A stretch of DNA of 64,000 nucleotides from [Mycobacterium] crassicus (GCF_020181615.1 NZ_CP084029.1:4016990-4080989); one strand, 5' to 3'; shown: positions 7,634-17,483, counted from the stretch's first letter. The notes: generated by a model from the letters alone, not told the origin. Made by a program: numbers and translations.

Positions 7634-9922
7634 CTAGCCGAACATCTCCGGCAGCACCGCCTCGGATGTGCTGCGCAGCTCCTCCAGCGACACGCTGAAC
7701 TGACCTTGAACCTCGACCGCGCCGGAACCCTGATCCACCACACCGATCCGGACGACGGGCAGCCCGCGCGCCTCGCACATGGACCGGAACCGGCTCTCCT
7801 CAGTGCGCGGCACCGCGACCACCACCCGGCCCGCCGACTCGGAGAACAGGAAGGTGAACGGGTCGGCATCTTCGGGCAGCAGTATGCGGCAACCGGTTTC
7901 GCCGGCGAGGGCCGATTCCACCACGGCCTGGATCAGACCGCCCTCGCTCAGGTCGTGCGCCGCCGAGACCAGGCCGTCCCGGGAGGCCGCGCGCAGTACC
8001 TCGGCGAGCAGCTTCTCTCGCTCCAGGTCGACCTTCGGCGGCAGGCCGCCCAGGTGGCTTCCGGTCACCTGGGCCCAGATGGAGCCGTCGAACTCATCAC
8101 CGGTGTCACCGAGCAACATCAGGGTCTCCCCCGGCTCGACGCCGAACGCCGTGGGGACACGTCGGCTGACGTCGTCTATGACACCGAGCACACCGACCAC
8201 CGGGGTGGGGTGGATCGGCGTCGCGCCGGTCTGGTTGTAGAAACTCACGTTGCCGCCGGTCACCGGAATCCCCAGCGCCGCACAGCCGTCCGCCAGTCCG
8301 CGGACGGCCTCGGCGAACTGCCACATCACCCCGGGGTCTTCCGGGGAGCCGAAGTTCAGGCAGTTGGTGACGGCGATCGGTGTGGCACCGGTGACCGCAA
8401 CGTTGCGGTACGCCTCGGCCAGCGCCAACTGCGCACCGGCATACGGGTCCAGCTTGGTGTAGCGGCCCGATGCGTCGGTGGAGATGGCGATCCCGCGCCC
8501 GGAGGCCTCGTCGATGCGCAGCATCCCGCCGTCGGCATGCTCGGCGAGCACGGTGTTGCCCCGCACATAACGGTCGTACTGCTCGGTGATGAACGCCCGG
8601 CTGCACAGGTGCGGGCTGCCCAGCAGCGCAAGCATGGTCGCGCGCAGTTCGTCGCCGGTGACCGGTCGCGGCAACTTGTCGCTGCGGTCGGCGTTGAGGG
8701 CGTCCTGGGTGTCCGGGCGCGCGACCGGGCGCTGATAGATCGGGCCTTCGTGGGCCACGGTGCGCGGCGGTACGTCGACGACGGTCTGTCCGTGCCAGGT
8801 GATCTGCAGCCGGTCGCCGTCGGTGACCTCACCGATCACGGTGGCCAGCACGTCCCACTTGCGGCACACCGCCATGAAGGCGTCGACATTCTCCGGGGCG
8901 ACGACGGCGCACATGCGCTCCTGCGACTCGCTGGAGAGCACTTCGGCCGGGGTCATGCCCTCCGCCCGAAGCGGAACCTGCTCCAGCGCAATCGCCATGC
9001 CGCCGTCACCGGCCGACGCCAATTCTGATGTGGCACAGGACAGTCCAGCTCCACCGAGATCCTGGATGCCGACCACCAGCTTGGCGGCGTACAGCTCCAG
9101 GCAGCACTCGATGAGCACCTTCTCGGTGAACGGGTCGCCGACCTGAACCGCCGGCAGCTTCTTACGGCCCGAACCGCTCTCGTCGCCGCCGAAGGTGTCC
9201 GACGCCAGCACCGACACCCCACCGATGCCGTCGAGGCCGGTGCGCGCCCCGAACAGGATGATCTTGTTGCCGGTGCCCGACGCGAACGCCAGGTGCAGAT
9301 CCTCCTTCTTGAGCACCCCGACGCAGAGCGCGTTGACCAGCGGGTTGCCCGCGTAGCACTCGTCGAAGACGGTCTCGCCGCCGATGTTGGGCAGGCCCAG
9401 GGAGTTGCCGTAGCCGCCGATGCCACGCACCACCCCGTCGAGCACCCGGCGGGTGTCGGGAGCGTCGGCGGCGCCGAACCGCAACTGGTCCATCACCGCG
9501 ACCGGGCGGGCGCCCATCGCCATGATGTCGCGCACGATGCCGCCCACCCCGGTGGCCGCACCCTGGTAGGGCTCCACGTAGGACGGGTGGTTGTGCGATT
9601 CGACCTTGAAGGTGACCGCCCAACCGTCACCGATGTCGACCACGCCGGCGTTCTCGCCGATGCCGGCCAGCATCGACTTGCGCATCTCGTCGGTGGTGGT
9701 CTCGCCGAAGTAGCGCAGATGCACCTTGGACGACTTGTAGGAGCAGTGCTCGCTCCACATCACCGAGTACATGGCCAGCTCGGCGTCGGTGGGGCGGCGG
9801 CCCAGGATGTCGCGGATGCGCTGGTACTCGTCGTCCTTGAGACCCAACTCGGCGAACGGTTGCGGGTGATCAGGCGTGGCAGCGGCGTGTTCGACGGTGT
9901 CCAGCGTGGTCGGGGGCGTCAC
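7634..9922 (-). CDS. purL: Phosphoribosylformylglycinamidine synthase, small-type PurL subunit
   Basis: An enzyme of about 762 residues that uses ATP and ammonia to convert FGAR to FGAM. The short form lacks a glutaminase domain and works with PurQ and PurS, both encoded at 14705-15615. The N-terminal part has [10 protein letters not shown] and ESHNHPS; glycine-rich ATP and structural sites follow ([23 protein letters not shown]). I prefer GTG 9922 to GTG 9928: TAGACT (9934-9929) followed by six bases places the likely transcript start exactly at 9922, a leaderless arrangement. The reading is nearly collinear with M. tuberculosis PurL. Confidence 0.97.
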   Translation of the reverse strand: MTPPTTLDTVEHAAATPDHPQPFAELGLKDDEYQRIRDILGRRPTDAELAMYSVMWSEHCSYKSSKVHLRYFGETTTDEMRKSMLAGIGENAGVVDIGDGWAVTFKVESHNHPSYVEPYQGAATGVGGIVRDIMAMGARPVAVMDQLRFGAADAPDTRRVLDGVVRGIGGYGNSLGLPNIGGETVFDECYAGNPLVNALCVGVLKKEDLHLAFASGTGNKIILFGARTGLDGIGGVSVLASDTFGGDESGSGRKKLPAVQVGDPFTEKVLIECCLELYAAKLVVGIQDLGGAGLSCATSELASAGDGGMAIALEQVPLRAEGMTPAEVLSSESQERMCAVVAPENVDAFMAVCRKWDVLATVIGEVTDGDRLQITWHGQTVVDVPPRTVAHEGPIYQRPVARPDTQDALNADRSDKLPRPVTGDELRATMLALLGSPHLCSRAFITEQYDRYVRGNTVLAEHADGGMLRIDEASGRGIAISTDASGRYTKLDPYAGAQLALAEAYRNVAVTGATPIAVTNCLNFGSPEDPGVMWQFAEAVRGLADGCAALGIPVTGGNVSFYNQTGATPIHPTPVVGVLGVIDDVSRRVPTAFGVEPGETLMLLGDTGDEFDGSIWAQVTGSHLGGLPPKVDLEREKLLAEVLRAASRDGLVSAAHDLSEGGLIQAVVESALAGETGCRILLPEDADPFTFLFSESAGRVVVAVPRTEESRFRSMCEARGLPVVRIGVVDQGSGAVEVQGQFSVSLEELRSTSEAVLPEMFG

Positions 9923-9928
9923 GGGCAC

Positions 9929-9934
9929 AGTCTA
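9929..9934 (-). promoter_or_regulatory. -10 box for leaderless purL
   Basis: On the minus strand TAGACT is followed by six bases and then GTG at 9922. This is the typical mycobacterial leaderless layout (TANNNT, 6-8 nt, start codon). It decides between two in-frame GTG starts. Confidence 0.6.
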
Positions 9935-9950
9935 TGGCACCGATTTCGGC

Positions 9951-11210
9951 TCAGTCCGGCGCGAGGAACGCGCTCAGCGCCGCGGCGTAGGAGGCGACGT
10001 CGCGGGCACCCATCAGTTCGCGTGCCGAATGCATGGCCAGCTGCGGAGCGCCCACGTCAACGGTGGGAATCCCGGTGCGCGCGGCGCTCATCGGGCCGAT
10101 GGTGGATCCGCACGGCAGATCGGCGCGGTGCTCGTAACGCTGCAGGTCCACCCCCGCCTGGGCGCAGGCCAGCGCGAACGTCGCGGCGGTGCGGCCGTCG
10201 GTGGCGTAGCGCAGGTTGGGCTGCACCTTGAGCACCGGACCGGCGTTGATAGCGATCTGATGCCCCGGTTCGTGGCGATCCGGGTAGTTGGGGTGGGTGG
10301 CGTGGGCCATGTCCGCCGACGCCAGCGTGGAGGCCGCCAGCCGGCGCAGCAGATCCTCCCGGCTCCCGCCGGCGGCCAGCGTGATCCGCTCCAGGACGGT
10401 CACCAGCAGATCGGACTGGGCGCCGTGGGCCGACGTCGATCCGACCTCCTCGTGGTCGAACAGCGCCAGCACCGGAAGGTAGCGGCCCGGTCGCGCCGCT
10501 ATCAGCGCCTCCAGCCCGGCGTAACAGCTGGCCTGGTTGTCCAGCCGCGGCGCGCTGACGAACAACTCCCCGACTCCGGTCAACACCGCGGGCGCCAGGT
10601 CGTGGGTCATCAGGTCGAAGCCCAGCACATCGCTCGGTTCCACCCCGGCGCGTTCGGCGACGTAGCCGAGGAAATCCGGTGCGCCACCGGCCCCCCACAC
10701 CGCGTTGACGTGACGTTGCGGGTCCAGCGCGACCGCCTTGCGATCGTCGGCGAGGTGGATCGCCAGCTGCGGAACCCGCAGGATCGGCTCGTCGATACGG
10801 ACCAGGTGATGGAGGATCGTCGCGCCGCTGCGCACCGAGAGCCGCCCGCTGATACCCAGCTCACGGTCCAGCCAGGAGTTCAGCCAGGCTCCGCCGTAGG
10901 GCTCCAGTGCCACCAGTTGCCAGCCCGCCACCTCACGGGCCGGATGCTGTTTGACCCGAAGGTTAGGGCTGTCAGTGTGCGCGCCGACGATCCGGAAGGC
11001 GGTGGCCGGGTTCGTCGCTCCGCTGTCCCAGGCCACCAGTGAGCCGGAACGGACGATGAAGTACCGCCCGGGCGCCCCCGGCCAGCGGTCGGTCTCGGCA
11101 AGTTCGGTGTAGCCGGCGGACCGGAGTCGCTCGGCGACGGTGGCGCAGGCATGAAACGGCGACGGTGAGGCGTCGATGAACTCGCATAATCCAGTTGCGG
11201 TGCCCGCCAT
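9951..11210 (-). CDS. pepC: M18-family aspartyl aminopeptidase
   Basis: A 419-residue cytosolic metallo-aminopeptidase that removes N-terminal acidic residues. Metal-binding and catalytic motifs of family M18 are present: VGAHTDSPN near residue 75, the FDHEEVGS pair of Glu near 255, and [17 protein letters not shown], with a late His in APQLAMHSA. The length matches the family (about 420-430). The ATG at 11210 lies divergently from the DyP peroxidase gene, with about 50 nt between starts. It corresponds to Rv0800 in M. tuberculosis, where the same divergent neighbour is found. No direct functional link is visible. Confidence 0.94.
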   Translation of the reverse strand: MAGTATGLCEFIDASPSPFHACATVAERLRSAGYTELAETDRWPGAPGRYFIVRSGSLVAWDSGATNPATAFRIVGAHTDSPNLRVKQHPAREVAGWQLVALEPYGGAWLNSWLDRELGISGRLSVRSGATILHHLVRIDEPILRVPQLAIHLADDRKAVALDPQRHVNAVWGAGGAPDFLGYVAERAGVEPSDVLGFDLMTHDLAPAVLTGVGELFVSAPRLDNQASCYAGLEALIAARPGRYLPVLALFDHEEVGSTSAHGAQSDLLVTVLERITLAAGGSREDLLRRLAASTLASADMAHATHPNYPDRHEPGHQIAINAGPVLKVQPNLRYATDGRTAATFALACAQAGVDLQRYEHRADLPCGSTIGPMSAARTGIPTVDVGAPQLAMHSARELMGARDVASYAAALSAFLAPD

Positions 11211-11249
11211 GCAGACCAGTGTTTCCTATCCGGGCCCCGTCCGGGGCGT

Positions 11250-11255
11250 TAGGGT
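11250..11255 (+). promoter_or_regulatory. -10 box for leaderless DyP-encapsulin transcript
   Basis: TAGGGT is followed by seven bases and the GTG at 11263. The spacing predicts transcription starting at or next to the start codon, and it rules against the longer reading from 11176 that would overlap pepC. Confidence 0.6.
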
Positions 11256-11262
11256 CGACACT

Positions 11263-12279
11263 GTGCCGTCTGTTCAGCCCGTCACCGTTCCCCTGACATC
11301 CGCGGCCATCTTCCTGGTTGTCACCATCGACGAAGGCGGTGCGGCCCAGGTACACGACGCACTGCCGGACCTGGCCGGAATGGCCTCTGCCATCAGCTTC
11401 CGTGACCCGACCAAACAGCTGTCGCTGGTGACCTCGATCGGCTCGGACGCCTGGGACCGCTTGTTCGCCGGGCCCCGGCCGGCGCAGCTGCATCCCTTCG
11501 TGGAGTTGACCGGCCCCCGCCACACCGCACCGGCCACCCCGGGCGATCTGCTGTTTCACATCCGCGCAGAGTCGATGGACGTCTGCTTCGAGCTGGCGCG
11601 GCGAATCCTTCGGATGCTGAGCGGCGCGGTCACCGTGGCCGACGAGGTGCACGGGTTCCAGTTCTTCGACAATCGGGACCTGCTCGGTTTCGTCGATGGC
11701 ACTGAGAACCCGATGGGTGGCGACGCCGACGTTGCGGTCCAGATCGGCGACGAGGACCCTGACTTCGCCGGCGGGTCCTACGTGCACATCCAGAAGTATC
11801 TGCACGACATGACCGCCTGGGACGCACTGCCGGTCACCGAACAGGAACGGGTGATCGGCCGCACGAAGGCCGACGACATCGAGTTCGACGACGCGGTGAA
11901 ACCGGCCAACTCCCACATCGCGCTGAACGTGATCACCGACGACGACGGCAACGAGCTGGACATCGTGCGCGCCAATATGCCTTTCGGATCGGCCAATTCA
12001 AGCGACCAGGGCACCTACTACATCGGGTATTCCCGCAGCCCGGAGATCACCGAGCGGATGCTGCGCAACATGTTCTTCGGCGACCCGCCCGGCAACACCG
12101 ACCGCATCCTGGATTTCTCCACCGCGCTCACCGGCGGACTGTTCTTCACCCCGACCTCGGACTTCCTCGACGATCCGGCGCCACTCCCGGGAGCACCGAC
12201 GCCGGCCCCCTCCGAGCCCACCGGCACGAATGCAGAGGGCTCACTGAACATCGGCAGCCTGAAAGGAACCGCGCAATGA
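11263..12279 (+). CDS. dyp: Dye-decolourising (DyP-type) heme peroxidase, encapsulin cargo
   Basis: A 338-residue DyP peroxidase. The family signature GxxDG is GFVDGTENP with catalytic Asp145, and the likely proximal heme ligand is His218 in SHIALN. The protein ends in a Pro/Ala/Ser-rich linker followed by SLNIGSLKG, which closely fits the known cargo-loading peptide of encapsulated DyPs. It is thus predicted to be packed inside the encapsulin shell. The stop overlaps the encapsulin ATG (ATGA), so synthesis of cargo and shell is coupled. The start at GTG 11263 is supported by the TAGGGT box. It is the Rv0799c counterpart. Confidence 0.96.
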   Translation: MPSVQPVTVPLTSAAIFLVVTIDEGGAAQVHDALPDLAGMASAISFRDPTKQLSLVTSIGSDAWDRLFAGPRPAQLHPFVELTGPRHTAPATPGDLLFHIRAESMDVCFELARRILRMLSGAVTVADEVHGFQFFDNRDLLGFVDGTENPMGGDADVAVQIGDEDPDFAGGSYVHIQKYLHDMTAWDALPVTEQERVIGRTKADDIEFDDAVKPANSHIALNVITDDDGNELDIVRANMPFGSANSSDQGTYYIGYSRSPEITERMLRNMFFGDPPGNTDRILDFSTALTGGLFFTPTSDFLDDPAPLPGAPTPAPSEPTGTNAEGSLNIGSLKGTAQ

Positions 12280-13073
12280 ACAACCTGTACCGCGATCTCG
12301 CCCCCATCACCGAATCCGCTTGGGACGACATCGAACAGGAGGCGACCCGGACGTTCAAGCGGCATATCGCCGGGCGCCGGGTCGTCGACGTCAGCGAGCC
12401 GGCCGGCCCGACGGCGGCCGCGGTGGGCACCGGGCGGCTGACCGGTATCGGCGCCCCGGCCGAGGGCGTGCAGGCAGATCTGCGCGACAGCAAACCGCTG
12501 GTGCGCCTGCGGGTTCCGTTCACCCTGTCGCGTGAGGAGATCGACGATGTGGAGCGGGGCTCCCAAGATCCCGACTGGGACCCGGTGAAGGCCGCCGCCA
12601 AGAAGCTGGCATTCGCCGAGGACCGGATCATCTTCGGCGGCTACCCCGCCGCCGCGGTGGAGGGCATCCGCAGCGCGAGCTCGAACCCGGCGCTGATGCT
12701 GCCGGAGGACCCGCGCGGCATCCCGGACGTGATCAGCCAGGCCCTCTCCGCGCTGCGGCTGGCCGGGGTGGACGGCCCGTACTCGGTGTTGCTGTCGGCC
12801 GACACCTACACCAAGGTCAGCGAGACCTCCGACCACGGCTATCCGATCCTCGAGCACCTGCGCCGGCTGGTCACCGGCGACATCATCTGGGCCCCGGCCA
12901 TCGACGGCGCGTTCGTGCTGACCACCCGCGGCGGTGATTTCGATCTGCGGCTCGGCACCGACGTGGCGATCGGCTACCTGTCGCATGATGCCGAGGACGT
13001 GCAGCTGTATCTGCAGGAGACGCTGACGTTCCTGTGCTACACGGCGGAGGCCGCGGTCGCGCTGAACTGCTAG
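12276..13073 (+). CDS. enc: Family 1 encapsulin shell protein (Cfp29 type)
   Basis: A 265-residue HK97-fold shell protein, the same length as Cfp29/Rv0798c as I recall. The N-terminus NNLYRDLAPI and the region TFKRHIAGRRVVDV match the segment that lines the shell interior and docks the cargo peptide. Subunits of this size normally form a 60-mer of about 24 nm. It overlaps the DyP stop by four bases. A 22-nt hairpin 30 nt downstream probably ends the transcript. The shell is expected to hold DyP and protect against oxidative or acid stress. Confidence 0.97.
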   Translation: MNNLYRDLAPITESAWDDIEQEATRTFKRHIAGRRVVDVSEPAGPTAAAVGTGRLTGIGAPAEGVQADLRDSKPLVRLRVPFTLSREEIDDVERGSQDPDWDPVKAAAKKLAFAEDRIIFGGYPAAAVEGIRSASSNPALMLPEDPRGIPDVISQALSALRLAGVDGPYSVLLSADTYTKVSETSDHGYPILEHLRRLVTGDIIWAPAIDGAFVLTTRGGDFDLRLGTDVAIGYLSHDAEDVQLYLQETLTFLCYTAEAAVALNC

Positions 13074-13103
13074 CGGACCGGCCGACGCCCTGAACTGTTC
13101 GGT

Positions 13104-13125
13104 GGCGCCGGCCCACGCCGGGGCC
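13104..13125 (+). terminator. Hairpin after encapsulin operon
   Basis: A nine-base arm GGCGCCGGC and its near-complement GCCGGGGCC (one mismatch) are separated by CCAC. There is no T-tract, which is common in mycobacteria. The position between encapsulin and the FMN reductase fits a terminator. Confidence 0.45.
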
Positions 13126-13172
13126 TACCGTTACTGCGTAGCGGACCAGCGCACTTCCCGGCGGGAGGTTTC

Positions 13173-13745
13173 ATGGCCAGATACCGGGTGGGCTATCTCG
13201 TGGGCAGCCTCTCACGGCAGTCCATCAATCGCAGGCTGGCCAACGTGCTGATCCGGGTGGCGCCGTCGGACTTGGAGTTCATCGAGATCCCCATCAAAGA
13301 CCTGCCGCTGTACAGCCCCGACTACGACGACGATTTCCCGCCCGCGGGCCGCGCACTCAAAGAGGCGTTCGCCGCCGTAGACGCCGTCCTCTTTGTCACC
13401 CCCGAGTACAACCGCTCGATCCCGGGCGCTCTGAAGAACGCCATCGACTGGGCGAGCCGACCGTGGGGTGAGAACTCGCTGACTCACAAGCCGTCCGCGG
13501 TGATCGGAATGTCGCCCGGCAAACAGGGCACGGCAATCGCCCAACAGAACCTGCGCAGCGTGCTCGGCTACCTCAACTCGCCCCAGATGAACGCCCCCGA
13601 GGCCTATCTCCAGTACCAGTCCGACATCTTCACCGACGACGGCGAAGTGCTCGATGCGGGCACCGCGAAGTTTCTCCGAAAGTTCATGGCCGAGTTCGAT
13701 GCCCATGTCACGCGGGTGCTGACCGTGCTGCCGCCGAGAAGCTAG
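13173..13745 (+). CDS. NADPH-dependent FMN reductase (flavodoxin-like fold)
   Basis: A 190-residue quinone/FMN reductase. The phosphate loop GSLSRQSINRRLA and the signature TPEYNRSIPGALKNAIDW are both intact. A GGGAGG ribosome site at 13163-13168 supports ATG 13173. The TACCGT at 13126-13131 could be its own -10 box. The small catalase gene starts 2 nt after its stop, so the pair is one transcription unit. A flavin or quinone reductase beside a catalase and an encapsulated peroxidase suggests a shared role in managing peroxide or quinone stress, which is inference. Confidence 0.9.
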   Translation: MARYRVGYLVGSLSRQSINRRLANVLIRVAPSDLEFIEIPIKDLPLYSPDYDDDFPPAGRALKEAFAAVDAVLFVTPEYNRSIPGALKNAIDWASRPWGENSLTHKPSAVIGMSPGKQGTAIAQQNLRSVLGYLNSPQMNAPEAYLQYQSDIFTDDGEVLDAGTAKFLRKFMAEFDAHVTRVLTVLPPRS

Positions 13746-13747
13746 TC

Positions 13748-14689
13748 ATGGCCGGATCGGTTACGCCAGACGACGCCATTGCCGCGATCCGGGGCACCGG
13801 TGGCGCGCAGCCCGGTTACCGCGCACTGCACGCCAAGGGCACCCTGTACCGGGGCACCTTCACCGCAACCCCCGAAGCTCAGCGACTGTGCCGTGCACCG
13901 CATCTCGACGGCTCGCCGGTGCCCACACTGATCCGCTTCTCCAACGGGTCGGGCAACCCGAACCAGCGCGACGGGGTGCCGGGTGTGCGCGGGATGGCGG
14001 TGAAGTTCACCCTGCCCGACGGGTCGACCACCGACGTCTCGGCGCAGACCGCCCGGTTGTTCGTCTCCAGTACGCCGGACGGGTTCGTGGAACTGCTGCG
14101 CGCGATGCGACCCGGCCTGGCCGCGCCGATCCGCATGGCCGCCTTCCTGGCGACCCATCCTCGGGTGCTCGGCGCTTTGCCGGTTCTGCGGGCCGCCAAC
14201 CGGATACCGGCCAGTTACGCCACCGTCGAGTATCACGGGCTGCACGCGTTCCGCTGGGTCGACGCCGACGGCGGTGCGCGATTCGTGCGCTATCACCTGT
14301 CCCCCGCCGCGGGAGAACAGTTTCTGTCCGCATCGGCGGGCCTGGCGAGGGGCCGTGAGTTCCTCACCGAGGAGCTCAACGGCCGCCTGGAGGCCGCGCC
14401 GGCACGGTTCGAGTTCCGCGTGCAGATCGGCGGGCCGAAGGACTCGACCGTCGATCCGTCGGCGCCGTGGGCGAGGGGCGAGTTCACCACGGTGGGCGCG
14501 CTGGACATCACCGGCCTGGACACCGAGCGCGAGCACGGCGACGACATCGTGGTGTTCGATCCGATGCGGGTGACCGACGGCATCGAGCCGTCCGACGACC
14601 CGGTGCTGAGGTTCCGCAGCCAGGCCTATTCGGCGTCGGTCAAGCTGCGCACCGGTGTGGATCGCGGTCCCGCCGCGCCGCCGGCCTGA
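13748..14689 (+). CDS. Small catalase-related heme peroxidase
   Basis: A 313-residue, reduced-size catalase fold (SrpA/catalase-related peroxidase type). The distal His is in LHAKGT, a distal Asn region follows in RFSNGSGNPNQRDG, and the C-terminal proximal heme Tyr lies in DPVLRFRSQAYSAS after the conserved TDGIEPSDDP. Full catalases are about 480 residues or more; this short form usually acts as a peroxidase. It follows the FMN reductase by 2 nt and ends 15 nt from the convergent purQ stop, leaving no room for a separate terminator. It may be cytoplasmic, as no signal peptide is visible. Confidence 0.92.
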   Translation: MAGSVTPDDAIAAIRGTGGAQPGYRALHAKGTLYRGTFTATPEAQRLCRAPHLDGSPVPTLIRFSNGSGNPNQRDGVPGVRGMAVKFTLPDGSTTDVSAQTARLFVSSTPDGFVELLRAMRPGLAAPIRMAAFLATHPRVLGALPVLRAANRIPASYATVEYHGLHAFRWVDADGGARFVRYHLSPAAGEQFLSASAGLARGREFLTEELNGRLEAAPARFEFRVQIGGPKDSTVDPSAPWARGEFTTVGALDITGLDTEREHGDDIVVFDPMRVTDGIEPSDDPVLRFRSQAYSASVKLRTGVDRGPAAPPA

Positions 14690-14704
14690 CCCTCGGCGAC
14701 GGGC

Positions 14705-15379
14705 TCAGACCGACAGCACCGCGTCCAGCGCGGAGTAGAACAGCCCCAGCCCGTCGTCGCTGGGCCCGGTCAGTGCCTCGATGGCGTGCTCGGGGTGCGG
14801 CATCAGGCCGACCACCCGGCCGTTGGCCGAGCTCACCCCGGCGATGTCGCGCAGCGAGCCGTTGATGTTGTCGAGGTAGCGGAAGACCACCCGGCCCTCG
14901 CCCTCCAGCTCGTCGAGCACCGCCTCGGAGGCCACGTAGCGGCCCTCGCCGGACTTCAACGGCACAAGCAGGTCGGCGTCGGCGTCGAACCGGGAGGTCC
15001 ACGCGGTGTCGGTGGAGGCCACCCGCAGCCAGACGTCGCGGCAGACGAAGTGCAGGCCGGCGTTGCGGGTCAGCGCTCCGGGCAGCAGCCCGGCCTCGCA
15101 CAGCACCTGGAAGCCGTTGCAGATGCCCAGCACCGGCATGCCCGCACCGGCCGCCCTGATGACCTCACCCATAACCGGGGCGAACCGGGCGATGGCCCCA
15201 CAGCGCAGGTAGTCGCCGTAGGAGAAGCCGCCGGGTACGACGACGGCGTCGACGCCCTTGAGGTCGGCGTCGGCATGCCAGAGGCTGACCGGTTCGGCTC
15301 CGACGAACCGGACCGCGCGGGCGGCGTCGACGTCGTCGAGGGTGCCGGGAAAGGTGATGACGCCGACCCGGGCGCTCAC
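14705..15379 (-). CDS. purQ: Phosphoribosylformylglycinamidine synthase, glutaminase subunit PurQ
   Basis: A 224-residue class I glutamine amidotransferase that supplies ammonia to PurL. The nucleophile Cys is in [11 protein letters not shown], and the His/Glu pair is in GLMPHPEHA near the C-terminus. The start [12 protein letters not shown] at GTG 15379 overlaps the purS stop (GTGA), which is typical of purS-purQ. Longer upstream readings lie across purS in another frame and are rejected. Confidence 0.97.
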   Translation of the reverse strand: MSARVGVITFPGTLDDVDAARAVRFVGAEPVSLWHADADLKGVDAVVVPGGFSYGDYLRCGAIARFAPVMGEVIRAAGAGMPVLGICNGFQVLCEAGLLPGALTRNAGLHFVCRDVWLRVASTDTAWTSRFDADADLLVPLKSGEGRYVASEAVLDELEGEGRVVFRYLDNINGSLRDIAGVSSANGRVVGLMPHPEHAIEALTGPSDDGLGLFYSALDAVLSV

Positions 15380-15615
15380 CGCGTCTCCCGGCTCACGGTG
15401 AAGTCCTCGATCACCGTATTGGCCAGCAGCGATTCGGCGATCTCGGCGAGCGCGGCGTCGTCGATCGAGTCGTCGACCTCGAGCTCGAAGCGCTTGCCCT
15501 GGCGCACCTCCGACACCCCGGCATGCCCGAGCCGGGAAAGCGCGCCGACGATCGCCTGACCCTGCGGGTCGAGAATCTCGGCTTTGGGCATCACGTGCAC
15601 AACCACCCGGGCCAC
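15376..15615 (-). CDS. purS: Phosphoribosylformylglycinamidine synthase, PurS subunit
   Basis: A 79-residue small alpha/beta subunit that bridges PurQ and PurL. It shows the PurS pattern [19 protein letters not shown] near the N-terminus and [13 protein letters not shown] at the end. The start is GTG 15615. It overlaps purQ by four bases. An inverted repeat (TGTTGAC/GTCAACA) lies just upstream in the divergent control region. Confidence 0.96.
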   Translation of the reverse strand: MARVVVHVMPKAEILDPQGQAIVGALSRLGHAGVSEVRQGKRFELEVDDSIDDAALAEIAESLLANTVIEDFTVSRETR

Positions 15616-15628
15616 GCGCGCTCCCTAC

Positions 15629-15656
15629 TGTTGACGGGGACTCGGTCGGGTCAACA
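15629..15656. promoter_or_regulatory. Inverted repeat in the purS / metallo-beta-lactamase divergent promoter
   Basis: Perfect seven-base arms TGTTGAC (15629-15635) and GTCAACA (15650-15656) are separated by 14 nt. The GTCAACA arm read on the minus strand contains TTGAC, a -35-like element for purS. An operator for a repressor of purSQ or of the divergent gene is possible. No specific regulator is identified. Confidence 0.4.
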
Positions 15657-15699
15657 ATACCGATGCCCGTCCGCGGCGCCGGAGCGCACAATCGAAGCC

Positions 15700-16338
15700 A
15701 TGCGACTGACCCACTTCGGCCATTCCTGCCTGCTCGCCGATTTCGGCGACACCACGGTGCTGTTCGACCCCGGCAACTTCTCCCACGGCTTCGAGGGCAT
15801 CACCGGACTTTCGGCCATCCTGGTCACCCACCAGCACCCCGACCACGCCGACGTGGCGCGGCTGCCGGCGCTGATCGACGCCAATCCGGGTGCCGCGCTC
15901 TACGCCGACCCGCAGACCGCCGCCCAGCTGGGCGCGCCGTGGCAGCCGGTGCATGTCGGGGACGCGTTCTCGGTCGGGTCGCTGCGGGTGCGCGGGGTGG
16001 GCGGGGTGCATGCGGTGATCCATCCGGAGCTGCCGATGATCGACAACATCTCCTACCTGATCGGCGACGCCGAGCATCCAGCCCGGCTGATGCACCCCGG
16101 TGACGCGCTGTTCGTGCCCGGCGAGCCGGTGGATGTGCTGGCCACCCCGGCGGCGGCGCCGTGGATGAAGATCTCCGAGGCGGTGGACTACCTGCGTGCC
16201 GTCGCGCCGCGCGCCGCGGTGCCGATCCACCAGGGCATCATCGCGCCCGACGCCCGGGGCATCTACCACGGCCGTCTGGCCGAGATGGGCCGCACCGACT
16301 TCCAGGTCCTGCCGGCCGAGAGCGACGTCGCGTTCTGA
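15700..16338 (+). CDS. Metallo-beta-lactamase-fold hydrolase
   Basis: A 212-residue MBL-fold protein. The N-terminal [16 protein letters not shown] is followed by the zinc motif THQHPDHAD (HxHxDH) near residue 48, and later His ligands lie in LMHPGDALF and VPIHQGI. It resembles the UlaG/YtnP-like single-domain hydrolases. ATG 15700 is chosen; a longer reading would run through the divergent purS gene. It sits where Rv0786c lies in M. tuberculosis. The substrate is unknown. Confidence 0.9.
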   Translation: MRLTHFGHSCLLADFGDTTVLFDPGNFSHGFEGITGLSAILVTHQHPDHADVARLPALIDANPGAALYADPQTAAQLGAPWQPVHVGDAFSVGSLRVRGVGGVHAVIHPELPMIDNISYLIGDAEHPARLMHPGDALFVPGEPVDVLATPAAAPWMKISEAVDYLRAVAPRAAVPIHQGIIAPDARGIYHGRLAEMGRTDFQVLPAESDVAF

Positions 16339-16360
16339 ACTCATTCTTTGAGAGGGTTCG

Positions 16361-16390
16361 TTGACAATTGCGGGTGCGGGCCCGAATCAT
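16361..16390 (+). promoter_or_regulatory. Promoter of the luciferase-like oxidoreductase gene
   Basis: A perfect TTGACA -35 hexamer (16361-16366) and an AATCAT -10-like hexamer (16385-16390) are spaced by 18 nt. ATG 16398 lies seven bases after the -10, so the transcript is probably leaderless. This favours 16398 over the upstream TTG at 16368 and ATG at 16389. Confidence 0.5.
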
Positions 16391-16397
16391 GATCGCC

Positions 16398-17483
16398 ATG
16401 AGCGACCAACTCAACGAACTGGGCTACTACGCCGTGACTCGCCATCCGGCCGACGCCAAGGTGGTCTTCGCCGAGGCCCGCAAGGCCGAAGAGCTGGGGC
16501 TGGGCGCCTGCCACGTCGGTGAGCGCTTCACGGTCAAGGACGCCGCGGTGCTGTCCGGCGCGCTGGCGGGCTGCACCACCGAGCTGGGTATCGCGCCGTC
16601 CACCAACCACCACACCCGCCATCCCACGGTTACCGCAACCGTCGGATCGACCATGCCCGCCCTGACCGACGGACGCTTCGCGATGGCGTTCGGCCGCGGC
16701 ATGGGGGCCTATTGGCAGGCCGTCGGGCTGCCGGTGGTGACCGCGGCCCGGCTGCGCGACTTCTTCTCCATCCTGCGCCGGTTGTGGGACGGCGAAACCA
16801 TCCTCAACCACGACGGGCCGGCCGGGAAGTGGCCGGTGCTGCGCCACGCGAACGGCTTGGCCGACGCACCGCCCATCGGTTTGGTTGCGGTGGGACCCAA
16901 GACGATGGAACTGGCCGGGGAGATCGGCGATTTCGTCGTGCTGCACACGTTCTTCTCCGACGAGGCCACCGCGGCGTCGGTGGCGGCCGTGCGCCGCGGC
17001 GCCGAACGGGCCGGCAAAGATCCCGACAGCGTCCGGATCTGGGCCTGCCTGGCCACGGTCAGCGACGACCTGCCCGCCGAGGACCGGCTGCGCCGCCGGG
17101 CCGGGCGGCTGGCCACCTACCTGCAGGCCTACGCCGACGTGCTGATCGCCGCCAACGGCTGGGACCCGGCGGTGTGGGAGCGGATGCGGGCCACCGAGCT
17201 GTTCGCGAACGCCGCCGCGGCCGGGCCCATCGACGCCAGTGCGTCGGTGGACACCCTGGAACAGATCGCCGAGTTGATCCCCGACGAATGGCTGGCCGCG
17301 GCCGCCGCCGGGTCACCCGAGAACTGCGCGAAGACCATCGCCCGACAATTCGACCTGGGCGTGCACTCGGTGATCATGCACGGAGCGACCCCGCAGGAAC
17401 TCGCCCCGGTGGTGGCGGCCTATCGCACCGTCCGGCCGCAGTTGCGCCGGGCCGTGGCGGTCAACCCCGGCCGATTCGCCTGA
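16398..17483 (+). CDS. LLM-class F420-dependent oxidoreductase (Rv0791c-like)
   Basis: A 361-residue luciferase-like TIM-barrel enzyme. Features include ELGYYAVTRHPAD at the N-terminus, HVGERFTVKDAAV, and the cofactor-side motif PALTDGRFAMAFGRG. Sequence and synteny match the mycobacterial subfamily of Rv0791c, annotated as probable F420-dependent. F420 use is inferred from the family. A TetR regulator follows after 16 nt and is probably co-transcribed. Confidence 0.88.
   Translation: MSDQLNELGYYAVTRHPADAKVVFAEARKAEELGLGACHVGERFTVKDAAVLSGALAGCTTELGIAPSTNHHTRHPTVTATVGSTMPALTDGRFAMAFGRGMGAYWQAVGLPVVTAARLRDFFSILRRLWDGETILNHDGPAGKWPVLRHANGLADAPPIGLVAVGPKTMELAGEIGDFVVLHTFFSDEATAASVAAVRRGAERAGKDPDSVRIWACLATVSDDLPAEDRLRRRAGRLATYLQAYADVLIAANGWDPAVWERMRATELFANAAAAGPIDASASVDTLEQIAELIPDEWLAAAAAGSPENCAKTIARQFDLGVHSVIMHGATPQELAPVVAAYRTVRPQLRRAVAVNPGRFA

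Noticed and set aside
5455..7698. A 747-codon plus-strand frame
   Set aside because: It lies opposite the Abhydrolase_9 and sterol-carrier-like genes. The composition (Arg, Gly, Ala, Pro) is that of a high-GC shadow and it shows no domain.
15523..15699. A 59-residue N-terminal extension of the MBL-fold protein
   Set aside because: It overlaps purS in antisense. The family's conserved N-terminus begins at ATG 15700.
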